Under the pieces are notes generated by a model. It did not search any database, was not told the DNA's origin, and worked only from the letters and a program-made list of their open reading frames with translations. Both the position numbers and the translations under genes were made by a program. Shown one piece after another: positions 6,391 through 7,063 of a stretch of DNA of 7,063 nucleotides (the first letter of the stretch is position 1; each line of letters opens with the position of its first letter). Source of the stretch: Deltaproteobacteria bacterium (lineage in GTDB: Bacteria > Desulfobacterota > Syntrophobacteria > B119-G9); the NCBI GenBank assembly GCA_003646715.1, contig QMLL01000089.1:1-7063 (forward strand). Reading direction: 5' to 3'.

Positions 6391-6417
6391 ATTAGTGAAT
6401 ATTTTAACGTTTGTCAA
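6391..6417 (-). promoter_or_regulatory. Candidate promoter/operator of the leucine-degradation operon
   Basis: On the minus strand a perfect -35 box TTGACA (6417-6412) is followed after 15 bases by ACTAAT (6396-6391), four of six matches to the -10 consensus. This lies about 85 bases ahead of the isovaleryl-CoA dehydrogenase start in an AT-rich tract. The -35 box is part of an imperfect palindrome, TTGAC-AAAC-GTTAA (6417-6404), which could bind a repressor. The 15-base spacer is short and the -10 weak, so an activator or another sigma factor may be involved. Confidence 0.35.
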
Positions 6418-6504
6418 CTTGATTGGTGGAGGACGGTAGGAAGGATTATTTTTGGAATTTCTGGTATATTGGATTAGTATCCCAGCCTTGTTAGGGTGGA
6501 CTTG

Positions 6505-6566
6505 ATCCGGCATCCAGACAAGAATCTCTGGATTCCGGCTCTACGCTTCGCTTCGGCCGGAATGAC
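6505..6566. repeat. Palindromic repeat element with alternative hairpins
   Basis: Three complementary arms lie in a row. CCGGCATCCAG (6507-6517) pairs with CTGGATTCCGG (6528-6538) with one mismatch. The middle arm can instead pair downstream, ATTCCGGC (6532-6539) with GCCGGAAT (6556-6563), around a loop holding CGCTTCGCTTCG. The ends CTGGATTCC and GGAATGAC are shared with the element at 4901-5018, so both belong to one dispersed repeat class. It sits between the thioesterase stop and the candidate promoter. It could act as a weak terminator or RNA stability element, but no T-tract follows. Confidence 0.75.
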
Positions 6567-6596
6567 TGATAAAGGATATGGCTCACATATTGAGTA

Positions 6597-6618
6597 AATT
6601 CTATTCTCCGATAGAATT
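6597..6618 (-). other. AT-rich hairpin overlapping the thioesterase stop codon
   Basis: AATTCTAT (6597-6604) is the perfect complement of ATAGAATT (6611-6618) around a 6-base loop. The stem includes two bases of the TAA stop (6617-6619). It lacks a following T-run and is AT-rich, so it is at best a weak terminator or mRNA end structure. Confidence 0.35.
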
Positions 6619-7063
6619 ATCCGCATTTTTCAGAGGTTCTTTTAAGAAGACACCCCACGTCTCCGGGCTGGTATATGAGATAGTCGTTGACCTGTCTGGC
6701 CTGCTCATCTTTCATTCGGAAGAACGTTCCTTCCGCTTCAGCCACCACTTTGTCAGTGGATTTGTCAATGATTCTTCCCTCTGCATACGAGATCCTTTTG
6801 GTATGCTTTGTGGCCCTTGCGATCAACCTGTATTCCTTATTGGTTATCATGGGGCATAGAAATTCAACAGACAGTTTCCTGGTTAAAACAAAAGTGCCGA
6901 TTTCCATGGTTATAGCCCACCCCATGGCTTCATCCATCAGGGCCGTTTGGACTCCGCCATGGACAATTTTATCAAAACCCATGTAATAATCGTGGGGACA
7001 GATGACCGTGTCTATCTTTTCTCCGTCCCAGTAAAATCTTATGCTCATGGAGAAAGGGTTTAC
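6617..7063 (-). CDS. PaaI-family hotdog thioesterase, N-terminus beyond the window
   Basis: This is a hotdog-fold protein of the acyl-CoA thioesterase (PaaI/4HBT) type, probably hydrolysing an acyl-CoA in the cytoplasm; the substrate cannot be told. Counting from the first visible ATG (7048), 143 residues are seen. The HGGVQTALMDEAMGWA segment (30-45) holds the family's HGG on the central helix and a likely catalytic acid (D39 or E40). It is followed by the strand pattern LTRKLSVEFLCPM and EAEGTFFRM. The frame stays open upstream of that ATG to the window edge and reads VNPFSMSIRFYWDGE. This resembles the N-terminal CxxCG-x-NP-x-G-L-x-(I/L)-x-F segment of many relatives. No ribosome binding site precedes the ATG at 7048, so the true start is probably outside the window. 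A 310-base spacer separates it from isovaleryl-CoA dehydrogenase, so co-transcription is uncertain. It may release CoA from stalled acyl-CoA intermediates of the pathway. Confidence 0.82.
   Translation of the reverse strand, partial: VNPFSMSIRFYWDGEKIDTVICPHDYYMGFDKIVHGGVQTALMDEAMGWAITMEIGTFVLTRKLSVEFLCPMITNKEYRLIARATKHTKRISYAEGRIIDKSTDKVVAEAEGTFFRMKDEQARQVNDYLIYQPGDVGCLLKRTSEKCG

Noticed and set aside
6578..6859. 93-codon plus-strand open frame
   Set aside because: Mostly antisense to the thioesterase, whose hotdog motifs are clear; the plus-strand peptide resembles nothing.

Overview
The window is a protein-coding bacterial segment in which every recognisable gene lies on the minus strand, so the story reads from right to left. 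Base composition is moderate (mid-40s % GC by eye), most starts have strong AAGGAGG-type ribosome binding sites, and the spacers hold palindromic repeats of the ATTCC...GGAATGAC kind. With a complete set of branched-chain acyl-CoA enzymes, this fits a metabolically versatile proteobacterium or Desulfobacterota-like organism. That placement is inference; no phylogenetic marker gene is present.

Layout in the direction of transcription: (1) 7063-6617, a PaaI-type hotdog thioesterase whose 5' end is cut by the window edge. (2) 6616-6307, a 310-base spacer with a repeat hairpin, a candidate promoter with a perfect -35 box, and a strong ribosome binding site. (3) 6306-5122, isovaleryl-CoA dehydrogenase. 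(4) 5121-4826, a 296-base spacer filled mainly by a nested inverted-repeat element related to the one upstream. (5) 4825-3908, HMG-CoA lyase. (6) 3848-3066, a methylglutaconyl-CoA hydratase-like crotonase. (7) 3005-1404, a methylcrotonyl-CoA carboxylase beta-like carboxyltransferase. (8) 1278-262, a second, divergent HMG-CoA lyase-like protein. (9) A 15-bp-stem hairpin at 212-246 that probably ends the operon. (10) 172-1, the start of an unrelated, unrecognised membrane protein running off the left edge.

Genes 3, 5, 6 and 7 together encode the lower leucine (isovalerate) pathway: isovaleryl-CoA to 3-methylcrotonyl-CoA, carboxylation to 3-methylglutaconyl-CoA, hydration to HMG-CoA, and cleavage to acetyl-CoA plus acetoacetate. 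The content is that of a liu-type operon, but in a different order and without the biotin carboxylase/biotin carrier subunit (LiuD/MccA), the regulator, or electron-transfer flavoprotein. Those would have to lie elsewhere.

The least ordinary parts are two. The distal lyase paralogue keeps the TIM-barrel metal/acid residues and His-x-His, but lacks the HMG-CoA lyase catalytic Cys and one metal-ligand Asn. The carboxyltransferase has a standard N-half but a divergent C-half active site. They may point to a variant or additional branched acyl-CoA reaction. No evidence of CRISPR, tRNA, rRNA, transposase or phage genes was seen.
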